From Asterella californica (Eukaryota; Streptophyta; Marchantiopsida; Marchantiales; Aytoniaceae), in contig JAYKYS010000007.1 in the NCBI GenBank assembly GCA_036924285.1, positions 1,922,001 to 1,986,000 on the forward strand: a DNA stretch of 64,000 nucleotides, given 5' to 3'. Both the position numbers and the translations under genes were made by a program. The notes beneath the pieces were generated by a model that was not told where the DNA came from, did not search any database, and saw only the letters and a list, made by a program, of their open reading frames with translations. Below, one piece after another: positions 12,801 to 25,105 of the stretch (the stretch's first letter is position 1; each line of letters opens with the position of its first letter).

Positions 12801-12986
12801 CATTCCCTTCAAGCGGGATCCGAGTGCGGTTCGTGGCCCCTTCCATCTGAGGTTCACCAGCAGCCTTGTTTCTTCCTCGACTCCTTGACCAACGTTAAAT
12901 CCGTCCACTCTGTGAAGGACAATGTTCACCTGGTATTTCTTGGAACCACTGCCCCGGAGAGGCCACCTCATCACTTTGATCACCAT
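9808..12986 (-). CDS. Plant EEIG1/EHBP1-type (NT-C2) domain protein, four exons, complete
   Basis: Exons in order: 12660-12986, 12185-12343, 11209-11952 and 9808-10863. All three introns are phase 0 with normal donors (GTGCGA, GTGAGT, GTAAGT) and AG acceptors, giving 761 codons. Residues 1-109 form the NT-C2 domain start (MVIKVMRWPL, then a GxRTALGSR segment and a VEWGEDF strand). Residues 163-410 are acidic and Ser-rich and contain the family signatures FSYGTL, WRKRKLSFRSP and KAYGEEGGDEIDWDRRQ. Residues 411-761 are the conserved plant C-terminal domain, with VGSWE, SRDGQMKL, AGESACTALVAVIADW, RFPDRHFDLET, RPLCVVPEKSFIGFF and a final PLHHRLQIEFHY. Arabidopsis homologues (the At3g11760/At5g04860 group) have the same order and similar length. 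NT-C2 domains are thought to link proteins to membranes or vesicle traffic; the plant function is unknown to me. The gene looks intact. Confidence 0.93.
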
Positions 12987-15300
12987 CGCTGAAAAGACTG
13001 ATGCTGAATTCACTCGCAGCCTCAAGCAGTTCGATAAATTTCTCCCCTACTGGTAAAGCTGGAATAGGGAGAAAGAGCCAATTTTGTCCACGGAAGCCAC
13101 CGACCTCTCGTTCTCCTCTTCGATTCTGTCTTTGACTGGGTCGCAGTCCCCGTGTATGCAAATGGTGGAAATTGCCGATGCGTGAATCTGCTTTCAAGTA
13201 CTGTGCTCTAAGTAGAAAAACAATACTAACTCGTGGTACACACGCTCCTTTGCGTTTCCTCTCCGCGGCAAACAACGAGGCGGACTGACCACTTCAAGAT
13301 CAGCGCTTTCAGCACCTAAAGAAACTCGAACGACACCTTCACAAGTATACGCCTGCTAAACTTTCACTTATTACCTTGAAGTACGATTCTACTAAAGATC
13401 ACACTCCCCAACTACAATGAAAAAAAAAATTTAACCAAGGTCTTCTGTCACGGCATCAACCCGTATGTCGTGCTTCTTCCAGAGTAGACCGCTTTCAGTA
13501 TGCTCCTGGTGCCACTCACATTCTTGTATCATCAGTCTACTTCTCCATGCTCCCGCGTTATGATCAGCTCCTTCAGCTGATAGAGAACCTCCAATGCAAA
13601 ATGCCGCTTTACAGTATAAGCGTTACCTTACAGTTCCACTGCTTCCCCACACATACAATAGCCGACGGTCAAGAAGCATTTGGTACGTGGTACAATTACA
13701 AGGAGAGCGAATTATCCGAAGTCTCGTACTCTGGCCGTATTTTACCGAAGGCTCCCGAAAACTGCCAGTCTCATGGTTGAAGGATTACATCCGATCGACA
13801 GCCTGATACACCTGGCTCCCTACCGCCTTAGCTGCTGCTGCTGCTGCCGCCTGCGGCATAGAAGTGGAAAGTATGCACGGAGTGGGTTCCAGATATTCGC
13901 CACTGCTCTCGTTCGTGTTCTCTTTCCCAGATTGCTACACCTCCTACTTGCCCTGCCTCACTTCCTAATCCTCCTCATCAGCCATGACTCTCCTCCTATC
14001 TACTCTTCTACGCCGCACACCTGCCTCCGCCTCGCTCAAGTTCTCATACCAATGGCAAGCACAATGTTGCACTACACCCTTATGTAAAAAGGCCCGCCTC
14101 GATACCACATCACAACTCTCTCGTCTCTCTCTCCGCCCTTCTTCTCTATGTCGCTTCTCTATCGCTTTTTCTCTCGGTGTCCTCTCACCCGGCACTGCAT
14201 CTGCTTCTTACCGCGTGCGAAGCGCGTGAAGGCGCCTATACTCGTGTGGAAAGGAAACAAACTTCGCATTTCTAAAGAGGGCCAAACACAAACTTGCTCA
14301 CAGAAAACATACGCTTGTCTAAAACTTCCTCTGTATGTCGCTCGCTCGCTTCCTCTGTCTGCGCGTAGCCTTAGCTCCTTCCAAGCAGTATAACGCGGCA
14401 GGACACGGTGATAGATCATACAGAAAAGAACCGACCGGCAGGCTGAACGGATGAAGGAAGGGGACGGGGACTGTACTGAACAAGCAGAGAAGGAGATGAT
14501 GAAAGGAACAATAGGACGAAGGAGGAGGAACAATAAGACGAAGCAGAAGCACCAGCACCAGATTTCTTACCTCAGCCTTGTCTTCATCAAGCACTGTGGA
14601 GAAAACGACCTTGCGGCACAAAACAAGTCCATGTTTTAACCTTTTGTTCCATCACCAGAAGTCCGTCACACCTCCCGGCTAGCTCATGGAGCCACCTCCT
14701 GTGACCCGTTCCAGTCCCGATCCCCGCACCCACACGCCACTGCCCCCTGCCCTCCTCCGCCTCCCCTTCCCAGAACTTGACCATCAGATCTCGCCACCCG
14801 TTACCTGCCGCCCGCTTTCTACCCGCTTCCCTCTGTATCGTTCCCTTCTCTACGCTTCCGCCTTTCGTCCTCCAGGGCGATTTACCGGTGCTCCTGCGTC
14901 CGATGACCGGGGATTCTTGCAGATGGCTGGCTGGGTATTGCCGCTGCCGCAGGAGCGGCACCTACCAAACGCTGGCTGGCTGACTGGCGGGCGGACGGAT
15001 GGGTGGTAGATTTCCTGACCGTGATCGTCTGGCTACGGAGGGAAGGGCAGCTATGCCAGCCAACGCACTGGACGCTGCGGCACCCGCTCCAGCTGCTGCT
15101 GATCGGTGCAGAAACCCGCACGAAGGCTCCGTCCGCTGCAAGTAGGACAGACGGCGGAGCCCGGGACGCCACCACTTCCATCCTATACGCGACGACAACT
15201 TCCTCTCCAGCCAGAGGGCGGCGCATGTTAACGTTGCCAACGTTCAGTAGAACTGCCTCGGGGGTTTCTCTCCATTTCTGCTCTTTTCTTTAGGTCATCA
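12987..15300 (-). promoter_or_regulatory. GC- and pyrimidine-rich 5' flank, probable leader/promoter of the NT-C2 gene
   Basis: The 2.3 kb upstream of the start codon has a higher GC content than the rest of the window, peaking at about 14,640-15,240, with long C/T-rich runs on the plus strand. A (CTG)n tract lies at 13,831-13,848. Open frames here, including 107 codons at 14,686-15,009 on the plus strand, are Pro/Arg/Ser-rich in every frame, as expected of GC-rich non-coding DNA. A long, possibly spliced 5' UTR is plausible, but no start site or TATA box could be fixed. A separate divergent plus-strand gene cannot be excluded. Confidence 0.45.
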
Positions 15301-16829
15301 TAATGCGAGAATTTCAAAGCTGACGTCGTCAGAAGATCTCGGTGCCATCAATTTGCTCATAATATTCTGGGCCGTTAGATTCTTCTATAATTGAGGAGTC
15401 TCGCCTCCGGGGTTTGTAGTACTTTGACAGGGATTTTTAGAGCGCCCATTATTCATTAGGGACTCCCCGGACATGTCTCACCATACGTAACCATTTCCAT
15501 GCTAAAATAGGTCCTACTCCAGTTAAGTGGTAACTAACTGAGGACGAAGCCCAATCCGGTCAAGTTACGAGCTTTATGTCTCCTCTTTCGCCCTACCGCG
15601 CTAAATTAAGCCAACGAGCACCTCCCCCGTTGATGTTGGACAAGCTGGATGAAGCTGTCATTCCTTCGAATTTGGAAGTCCTCCACCTTGGCACGAACGA
15701 ACGGGCCCGGCCCAAAAAGAAGACGAGGAGCTCACTTTGCCTTCCCGTCCCTCCTCATGACCAACATGTTCCGATCTGCGTCTGTATAACAAAATCATAT
15801 TTGTTATCGCCCCTCTCTGTTCCTAGTCGGCTCATATATTCCTCTCGACACTTTCCCTCTAGGTATTCACGAAAAGTTATTCATTGACTTTTCAAGTGTA
15901 TTATCCTTCCATAATATTCCGTTTTTCTTTGAAAACAATACAGATAAACTAAGAGCAGATTATGTAACTTTATTTCCAAACTTTAGAGTATATAAAATTA
16001 TATATAATTAAAACAGTTTCTCATTCAGTACTCTAAGCTAGGAAGATGAACACAAGAAGAGTCGAGCATCCGACGGAGTGAAACAGACGCGGAGAATTAT
16101 CTAACATGCTATTACACCGAACTATGGTTTATTTGAGACTATAGGAGAGCAATTGACCCTCGGATTGACCTCATCTTCGGATCCCTTCGTGAACTGGGAG
16201 CCATAGCCCAGAGACTCTGCACACTACAGCTTTATTAGAATCACTATAGGTATATGATGCATTCTGTTTCCATTGAATGATATAATTCATCCTCCAATAC
16301 TCAAAGTTAATTCAAGAGAACATTTTGTTCTTTTGTTTTTCTCTTTTTAAGAAAGGGTGGCAACACACCCTATGACATGTGTAACGTTGCAGGAAAAAAA
16401 TAACTGTGAAATGGTGAAAGTAGCAAGGAGTACTTGAGCTGAAAGATTTTGTTCGTCGGGGTAAGTATTTCATCTATATAACAATAACTCTAACTTTTGA
16501 ATATTTATTCCTAGAACTACAAGAGAGGAAATGATTCTTTGGAATAAGTACGATAGCCTCCCTCTTTCCTCACAGCTCCACATTAAAGCTAACTAAATAA
16601 TTCAAGGAGCCCAACTTTAGTTGCTAAGATACCACTTCTTCTCATGCTTCCTTTATGGTAGATCACTCTTGTGGTTCGGCAAGAAAACTACATATGAGAA
16701 GAAAAAGTTAAGTATTCTTCTCCAGGTTTCGATCGGAAGAAAAATAGAGATGAAGCACGTGAAAAGACGTAAGTGGATTGATTGTGGATGAATATGTGTA
16801 ATGTCAAACTCTCAACTTCCAAGATGAAC
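15301..16829. other. Unassigned spacer
   Basis: An open frame at 15,576-15,887 (plus) has no recognisable motif. From 15,900 to 16,800 the sequence is AT-rich with frequent stops in all frames and may include the decayed 5' part of the LINE that follows. Nothing else was seen. Confidence 0.35.
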
Positions 16830-19290
16830 TTTCAAACCAGGGTATCACTCAATCCTCTGCCTACTTCAAGGCGGATGCCAAGTTGTTAACCTGATGAGAT
16901 GTCCCGTGAGATACCGTCAATCGATATACAGTCATTTGATACATTTCTAGCTGCTTGGTGGGGACTGCAGGTCGGAGTGAAGACTTCTCAATACAAGCAC
17001 TATTGCCAGCTTAATACTTTGGAACAACGGCATCAATAGCTTGATAGACTGATTTGGCACTCAGTCCATGCACTTCTCTCACTTCTAGATATGGTTACTG
17101 AACTTATGGCCGAGATTAGACATTTGGAGACAATAGAGACTCATCTATTTCATCTTTGGGTGAAGGACAAATATATGTCTCAAGGGAACACTCACTCTAA
17201 ATATTTTGTTCGCAAGTTTCAAGTCAAGTGAGCGCCCTTACACTTGCGCTCTGTCGCTCTGTCTAATAGCAATCACCTGACAGAACCCTCATGAGATAGT
17301 CAAAGAGATGTTTTCCTTCTACTCCAAACTATAATACTATATAGGTCGGAGTTAGTTATTGAGGAAATGCGACTGACTTAGAACATCTCTTGCTGCAAGT
17401 TCAGCCTCAGTTACCAAAGTTGAAATATCGCTACTTGATTGATTGTCCATCTATAGAGGATATCTTCTATGTGCTCAATTCCATACCTAGGGACAAATCC
17501 TCAAGGCAGAATGGCTTTAATGTTGAGGTCATGCTGGTTGTATGGTCTATCATCGGCTCTAATTTTTTCCTCTCTATAGGAGGGTTGATAATTACAGTTG
17601 TTCCTCCTCAGCAATTCTAGAAGGTGTCATTCAGCTGCTGTCTAAAACTCAACATCCTAACACCCTCAACAACTGGAGGTCAATAATCTTATTTAATACT
17701 CAGTATAAAGTTATTGCTAAAATTTTAGCACTATGACTTGCACTGCTCCTTCCTCACCTCATCCTTATTCTGCAGCAAGGCTTTGTGAAAGATAGGTTTG
17801 TTCAAAACTGTATCCTTACGTTTAAGTTTACTCATAACCTTCATGGAATGTCCTCAAGCTGCATTTCTAATGTTAGATTTCAAAAAGACCGAATGGCTTC
17901 CTGTCTCATCAGTATCTGCATGCTCTTCTTCTTCGTAGACGACTTGTACAAGATTTTATGACCTTGGCGTTCTTATGACTGCAGTTACAGTGCGGATGCA
18001 AGTTAATGACAGCCTCACGACAGGTTCCAAATATGTCAAGATGTTCGGCAAGGATGTCCTCCTGACCCCACTGTTGTTTTCACTCTCTATTGTTTCATTT
18101 CCTTTGTAAATCCGGGCCGGAGGAGCAATAGTACATATCCGATCGGTCTATTTTCTAGAATCGATATTACTTGATGTATGTTTTTTTGCAGATGACACTA
18201 CCCTCTATTTGGAGATCAACCAGGATATGTTTTGGTACCTTTCTGCAGTGCTTGCTATATTTCAGTTAGGTACATGAGCTAAAGTAAAAATGACTAAATC
18301 TAAAGTGGTGCTTATAGGCAAGTATGCTTCGTCGTTCGCATGACTTTCATCTTCATCATTCACTCTATTAAGTAGGCATGCCACAACTCATTATCTTGGG
18401 GTCTCAATTGCAGCTGAGTTGCACCTTGATGGTGAGTGGTGTTTCTGCTTTCAACCTGGTTGATAGCTCTGCTTACGTATCTTATCTCTTTTTCTTTCGT
18501 TTATCTCTCGAGTGGTCATGCTCCGCATAATGTTTGAGAGGTGTGCACCTTGAGTGCACTCTTTGTAACATGGTTGTTGAGGACACTTTGGATCAGTTCC
18601 TTTTATGTCCAGCTAATTCATGCTATAGGTCTGTTCTTACTTTTGCTATTCCACACGGTATCACTACCTTTCGCTCAATTCAACAAGAAGCTCCACTCCC
18701 GCTTGTACTTTTGCATGCGCTCTCTCCCGTTGATTCAACCGCAGTTGTTTTTGCTCGTTTTGGCACAGCTTGATGAGATTATTGGAAGAGTTGTTGCGCA
18801 CGCGTCTTCAAACACTCAACACAACACACTATTTTAATTCTGCATCGTACTCTTTGTGTCGTACTCGACTCTCTCCGAATCACACTTGTTAGGCCTTTGT
18901 CTCCAGCCAAGCAACGCATAGTCATGCGGTCCTTATGCAAGCTCAATAGAATTTACATAAGATATATATAAGTATAGAGATTGTTAAGGTCGATGTTTCT
19001 TGTAGTCTTTCGGGTTTGATTTTATCTGACGTCATGCCATTGATCTTCACGTGTTCAGATCTCGAGGTTTTCCTTTTTACTATGGCATTTTCTACATGGT
19101 TTGTTGCATATTACTCTTTTGGTTCTACGTCTATCATGACGTTGGGAAGTCCCATGGATGTTTAGTTCATCTTGGGTTGACCATTGTGCTTTTTGACGAT
19201 CTTTGTGTCATGCAGTTCTGGACTCTTTGCATGTTTCAGGTTTTTCTATTTCAATGAGTTTCTTGGGTGTACCATCGCCCTTCCAGAAAA
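16830..19290 (+). pseudogene. Decayed LINE (non-LTR retrotransposon), reverse transcriptase and zinc-binding tail
   Basis: Fragments in several plus frames follow the order of a plant L1-type ORF2. A linker of SQGNTHSKYF type lies near 17,180, and an RT start at 17,390-17,620 has SIEDIFYVLNSIPRDKSS and QNGFN. Near 17,680 comes NWRSIILFNTQYKVIAKIL, then QGFVKDRFVQNCIL near 17,775. The catalytic box FADDTTLYLEI is at 18,185-18,220, and a CxxC-x(13-14)-C zinc-binding tail is at about 18,540-18,620. The copy is broken by many stops and frameshifts, and the endonuclease is not recognisable. The 3' end is placed near 19,290, where the sequence becomes A-rich. Confidence 0.8.
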
Positions 19291-21765
19291 ATGAAGAAAA
19301 GAAATTTTCATAAGAATATGACTCTTGATTTTGACAAGGCCGTTAGAGATGCATACTAGAAAAGAAATATTTAGAGATTATAAAAGAAATCATTATGGAG
19401 AACTACATGAAGAATATTTCTAAAAACCTACGTTGTTTCTATCAAAAAAGGTATATGTTGAGAAGTGCAAGCTATAGACATAGGAAGGAAGTCAAAAGAT
19501 ATATTTTGCATGTTCAGTATAAAGAATGCGAAGAAAACATGCATTATGAATGCACGCAAAGTATTTTGAGGATAAAAGTGTAATTTATCGACCATGAACT
19601 AAACAAAGTATTGTATATTTGACCAACTCTTTTTAAAAAATGGTTAAATATTAAACCTTCTATATATTTGTCTGCTTCGTATGAAGATGGAAGATGTGAA
19701 TATGCACGATGCTCATATTTTAATAAGGATAAGCATACTTTACTGAATGTTTTATTGATGATATAACTCAACATCAAAAAGAGAAGTGTAAAGGTTGATA
19801 CTCTACAAAACCACTCAAAAGAGACAAAAAGAACAGATAAGAAAATACATAAGGATGAGATAAGAGGTATTTCCTCTCTCGATGTATATATAAAGTGAGT
19901 ACAAGGAAAACTCTAATGACATGTTAGTCATGTAACTAACTATACTAGCTAAAAGTAACAACTATAACTACTTCAGCTAGTATCAACATGTAGTAGTCCA
20001 CATAAACAACATATCTGATTTTTCCAAAATTTTCTTAAATGAACCTTTTTAGAATATATCTTGGTTAAGAAACTAGGAGAGTTATATTTGAATCTTAGAT
20101 ATAGCACCAATGAGACAAATTACATCACTATATAAGTGATTAATCGATGATAAGCATAAAGACTGAAGGTAGCATAAATACACTAAAAGGATTGTTCTTT
20201 AAGCTTACGTTCTAGTGTCATGGATTGGTTGCACGATGAAAAGTGAGAGGAAGTACACACAATATTTCTTCATACTTATTCAGAACTTGGATTTGACTTC
20301 ACAGTTGGACAAGGTCAAAGTAAGTCACAGTATTCTTTGAATCGATGCAAACAGAGATAAAGAAAAAAAGTTAGAAGAAAAATTATTAAGACCCTAACTC
20401 TCTATAGAGAGTTTAGTTTAGAATGAAGCAGATATTGTTAGAAAGAGAACACAAATGGCTTTCTAGAGAGACCAAAATCACTTCATTTGGAATAGTAGGA
20501 ATGGTGGTTTGTAGTTTGTTGTATTATGGAGGTTGTCTTAAAGATTTGAAGGACATCTGCCAACGCGCTGTCGAGGAGAGTCCTTCTCAGGAAGGGCGAC
20601 CCTTCTGGCTGTGATAATTCGTGAGGTAGGAGTAGAAATCAAATACCAAGGCAAGAGCCAAGGCTGGTAGTACACAACGGCTGAAGTCATTCACATAGAC
20701 TACTCTCTGACCATAGGTCACTTGCTATTTTTCTGATCAAGTCTCATGAGACAGATCCACCTTCAGACACAGCAGATAAGAGAAACCTGAACTCACGGTG
20801 CTTTATTTCTCTTCCAAGCACACTCAATAGTCTTCCACATACATCAATTTACAACCTATCTCTACTCAGCGCCTTACGTTGATCACCGCAGATGCCAAAC
20901 AGCCAATTCCTACTCAACTAGTCTTCTCTCCAGCAGATTTCTCTCCAAAACCCACAACCCTATGAAGATCAGAAACCCCAACGCCTTGTATCCCTTCTTA
21001 CAACAGCTTCAGCACTGAAATTTCTCAGAAGAACCTGATCTTCTCAATCCCTATCTTCTCCTCTGCTCATATAGATGCTCCTAGCTCACCAGATTCACCT
21101 CAAACAGCCTAGTAGGTAAATTCAAGCTCTTCCAACTCTTAATCCTCCCTCTGCGTCAATCTCCCAACTGAAACTATCAAGAATTTAACCCCACATCGAT
21201 CAAAAGTCCTCTGCAGATTATCAAACGATCTCCTTCAATAAAACAACCTCTTATCCGTTCAGAAGGTAGTTCTGCCTCCAAATTGTATAATAGATAAAGT
21301 TCCCGCTCCCAAACACTTGTCTTCCTCAGTCCTCTCAGAAAAATTAATCTCTCCCAACCTCCAAGCTTCTCCTGCACTTCCCTGATCCTAAATCCCTAAT
21401 TCTCTTCCTTCCGCTTCAGCTCTCAGCTCTCAGTCCAAAAATTGCTTGAAAAAGTGTCCCCGATCTTCAGCCGCCGCAGTATTTAACCTAAAGCTTTAAG
21501 GCCCTAGTTTAAGCTGCCCCCCTGCTGTCCTTATAAACGCAGTCACTTATCAGAAGCAGGACCCTAGCTTAAGCTGCCCCCTGCTGTCCTTATGCGTACA
21601 AAGCTTTATTTACAAGTTTGGCCCTTTTTTAATACAAGTTTCACAGTTGTCTCCACAAACTCTACCTCCTCACTAATAAAGGTTCTCATAGTCTCATTTT
21701 CCACCGCAAGCCGACTCGATGGTTATTTAACTAATTAGCAAAAGTTTCCCGTACTCTTGATGTCA
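19291..21765. other. Unassigned repeat-like spacer
   Basis: 19,300-20,400 is AT-rich with no coding sense. An open frame of 63 codons at 20,423-20,614 (plus) is unrecognised. From 20,620 to 21,700 the composition shifts to C- and T-rich, with a short phrase containing TTAAGCTGCCCCC and TGCTGTCCTTAT occurring twice at about 21,510-21,595. This could be a remnant of an LTR, but no paired repeat or primer site was found. Confidence 0.3.
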
Positions 21766-22172
21766 TCTTGATGCCACCCTGAATATACTACAAGCCATCC
21801 AATGTAGGCCGAAGCCCCAACACTTATGAGACTGCCCCACAGGGCTTACAGCCCCCCCCCCCATATGCGCACCAGGTATCTCCCATAGTATATTCAGGAT
21901 GGCATGCGGAGCCATGGGCTTCTTATAAGCCCCCCCATACGCGCACCAGGTATCTCTCATAGTATATTCAAGATGGCATGCGGAGGCTTAGGCCAGGAAG
22001 CCCACGATTAAGGGAGATACCGGTCTCCCGTCCCTAGATATGCAGGACGTGGTTGCATACCCAACATAGACTTCCTTCCCGGAGACCAACATGCCGGAAT
22101 AAGAACTAGAGGCCAGGAGGGATTGATCCTGAGACCACTTCCCTCCTAGGCAGGCGCCCTATCACTAGGATG
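21766..22172 (-). mobile_element. SINE-like element with Pol III-type boxes and internal repeats
   Basis: Read on the minus strand from about 22,172, the sequence has an A-box-like TAGTGATAGGG and, about 38 nt from its start, a B-box-like GGATCAATCCC, the layout of a tRNA-derived SINE head. Its body (about 21,845-21,995) holds two copies of a unit of roughly 80 bp that includes CACCAGGTATCTC and AGTATATTCA. The far end at 21,770-21,790 repeats the ATATTCAGGATGGCAT motif in inverted orientation. A run of 13 C lies at 21,851-21,863. No flanking target-site duplication was confirmed, so SINE identity is an inference. Confidence 0.45.
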
Positions 22173-22511
22173 GCCTTTGGTTCCGTTCAAGAAGGGAAAA
22201 TTTGCTGTACATACGTTTTCTTGAGGAATTTTTCCTGTAAAGTCTTTACTAGCCTTTCCTGCGCTAACTTCTCTATACAACTCTGTTTTTAATGAACAAG
22301 GAGTCAAAACTATAGTATTTGTGAACACCTACACACTCACGCTATCAGATTTTGAGTTCGAGTCACGAGCCAGAATCGACGGATTTCCCTCTTTTGCATA
22401 TTTCTCAGTTCAAAACCCGTACTAACTATTGCTTAAAACGCTTTCTGTCAAAACTGGAAGCATGAGGTCGTTCTCCCCGTCGAGCTCTGCATTCTGATGC
22501 CCTTTGACCTC

Positions 22512-22590
22512 TTTCAAGGTGATATTTCAGTCTAAGCTAGGAGGCAGCTTGTCAAGCATGGCCCCAGCTTAGCTCCTGCCCAGCTTGATA
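22512..22590 (-). repeat. Dispersed hairpin-forming repeat, copy 1 (inverted relative to copy near 58.0 kb)
   Basis: Read on the minus strand this stretch matches 58,007-58,086 on the plus strand over about 75 nt, sharing AAGCTGGGCA, CTAAGCT, GACAAGCT and CTAGCTTA in the same order. Both copies can fold through AAGCTAGG/CCTAGCTT-type arms. The neighbouring sequence also resembles the 157-bp array upstream of the LINE at 55 kb, so it may be a transposon end. Confidence 0.5.
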
Positions 22591-22599
22591 AGCTAGGGC

Positions 22600-25105
22600 G
22601 CAGCTTCCCGAACAAATGCTGGTTGAGCGTCTTCTGAAGTTCCGCTTCATCATGTGGAATGTCACGCACTACGACAACGCGTTGGTAGATCTTTTAAGAT
22701 AGAGAACAGTTGGAAACTTATGAATGACATAACTTTCTCTAAGGAGGTCTATTTTGGATTGGTTTGGAGTCGTTGGAATGCACTCGACATGCTCTTGCTA
22801 TCTAGCTTCTTTGATTTGGATTTGGAGAGGGAGATTTTGTGCTCTCAGATTCCGTCTACTTGTTAGTAGGAGTGTGATTGAAGGACCGTAACTTCTTTAA
22901 GAGAGTGGATTTGAGGTGGTTTTAGAACCTCATAAAGTAAATTTCAGAGGCTATCTAGCTAGAAAGTAAGAATTGGAAGTTGAATGTTATGAGAAGGAAT
23001 CACAAGCTAAAAAATCCATTTGTAAATTCTTATTGTTTAGAAAATTATAAATGATGAGATTGTGCATCCAAAAGATACAATTTTATGGTCAACTTCTTTC
23101 TTCTCCAAGTATGAGTTCTTCACAGTCAATGGCCTAGTGCTGTCTCAAACATACTTCGTGATGTAGGATACATCAACGCACATCATCTAAATGGATAAAA
23201 TGACTAAAAATGAGAATCTCCAATTTATTGTAAAATAAAAACTATTTATTTTGAAATATTTTTGAGTAGAACTTATATTATGTTATTTTTTTGTGTTTCA
23301 TAAACCTTGTCATGTAACTCGGTAGACGAGATTAGGTGTTACATTCACGGTTATCTAGGATGAAAGGTCACACGATAATGAAACATGATAACGCAATGAT
23401 CCATACGTATTCACGTGAGTGGTTTTTATCGTCTAATTTAGGTATAAGATGGAGAGTCAAGGATTCGTGGAGGTATTATTCTTTGTATGGGATTTTTGCT
23501 AGTGTTTTTTATTGTTCTACATTTAGGGTGAGCATCTATGAGAGTTGTACTCATAGATGAAGTATTGATGTCCATATGTTTCATTCTTGAATTCATGTCA
23601 TATCAAGCTTCACTACATTCATCGTGGTCACTTCCGACATTGATTCGTTGCCTACTTTGAAAAAGAGTTCATGAGTGATGGACTTATCTACTACAGTGAT
23701 CCTTTCGATCATCACGTACAAAGAGAGTTGAGACTTTATTGTGTATATCTTATTTTGACAGGTGAATGGACAAATACCAGCCAATGGTCTTTTCAACGTT
23801 TGAGTTGATATCCAATGTCACTACAAGTGACATATCACTCATTGTGTGTGGATCGGGAGAAACTTTGATAAAGAATACTGCAATCAAGTAATATCTTTCT
23901 CATTTCAGATTTCTTTTTGTCGTACTTCTAATCGTAGATCAATTCAAAGTCATTATCTTGACTTTGTATTGAATGTGGTGTGTTTTCATGTTGTTATTAT
24001 CTCTATAGTGTGACGAGAGTGATTATCTTGTGTTAGTTTGGAATCCAAAGTATTTTGGTTCAAACCTTTGAGAGTGTGAGTGTTCTTAAGGTTGCAACTC
24101 GATATGTAGTGTCAAGTATGAGATAAAGTGATCTTCAATCGTCTATCTCATTGGTCCATTTTACCAATATGGTTCAACCAAGTTCTGTGGACGAGTTGGA
24201 GGTTTCGGAGGTCTTCTCTGAGGTCATTCGAGGAGAGTGAGGTCTCGTTGGAAAGCTCTTGAGATGAGCTACAATCGAAGGAGAAGGATTGACCGATTTA
24301 GAGTTCTATGTGTAACATTGTGATTATTCAGAGTCAATGAAATTGAATCAATATCCATAGTTTGTTTCTGAGTACCTCAAGAGTTATACATATGATCTTT
24401 TGATTTTTTCAAAGGGATTGGAGAAATGACGTCGTGTTGGTCACACCGATGTAAAATATTGCTATGTCTAGTTAGATTAGATTTTGAAGTGACCGATTGA
24501 AGTTGATGTATAGTTTGAAAGACGGAAGTAAAGTAGTTCATCTTGGATTCAAAGATTGACTCGTGTCATGAGCACCGAGTTGAATCTCTGAATGGAAATC
24601 TACAAGATTGGATTGTGTCTTATAAGCTTACAACATGTGAAATTACAACTCATTTGGTTAAGAGAGGGCGTCGAGGTCGTGGATTTTAGCTATCAAGGTC
24701 TATAAAGCTCATAAGTCTACACAGACGAATGACTTAGTCTATTTCGAGCAATCGGTTTTGGGTCTAAATCTAAAACTTCAAAGGGTAGTAGTGAATGGTC
24801 AAGGAGAATTTCTTGTGAAGTTTGAGCCAAATTGGAATCTAGTGTTGGGAGTAATAGGTTGTCGAAGTTCATATTACAACATGACGGGTTTGAAAAAAAA
24901 GGAAGATTTCATCTACATTCCTTGGTTGATCTTGAGCAAACAACTTGGGGTTTGGAGGTCGAACTTCTTAGAGATTTTGGAAGTGAGTCAAGGAAGCTAT
25001 GGTGTGAATTTGAGACAGAGATCACAACTAGAGAAGGCGATACAATGTGTCAAAGTTGCTAACCAAGAATTTCTAACTATAAGATATCTTTGTCTGATGC
25101 ACCAC
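22600..25105. other. Unassigned, probably decayed retroelement
   Basis: A 132-codon open frame at 24,758-25,156 and shorter ones at 22,654 and 23,336 (all plus) show no domain I can name. A perfect 10-bp inverted repeat (CATCTATGAG/CTCATAGATG) lies at about 23,532-23,558. The right boundary passes into a dispersed repeat shared with 53.5 kb. Confidence 0.3.

Noticed and set aside
14686..15009. 107-codon plus-strand open frame starting MEPPPVTRSS
   Set aside because: Located in GC-rich DNA where all frames are open and Pro/Arg-rich; no domain, and probably the leader/promoter of the minus-strand NT-C2 gene.
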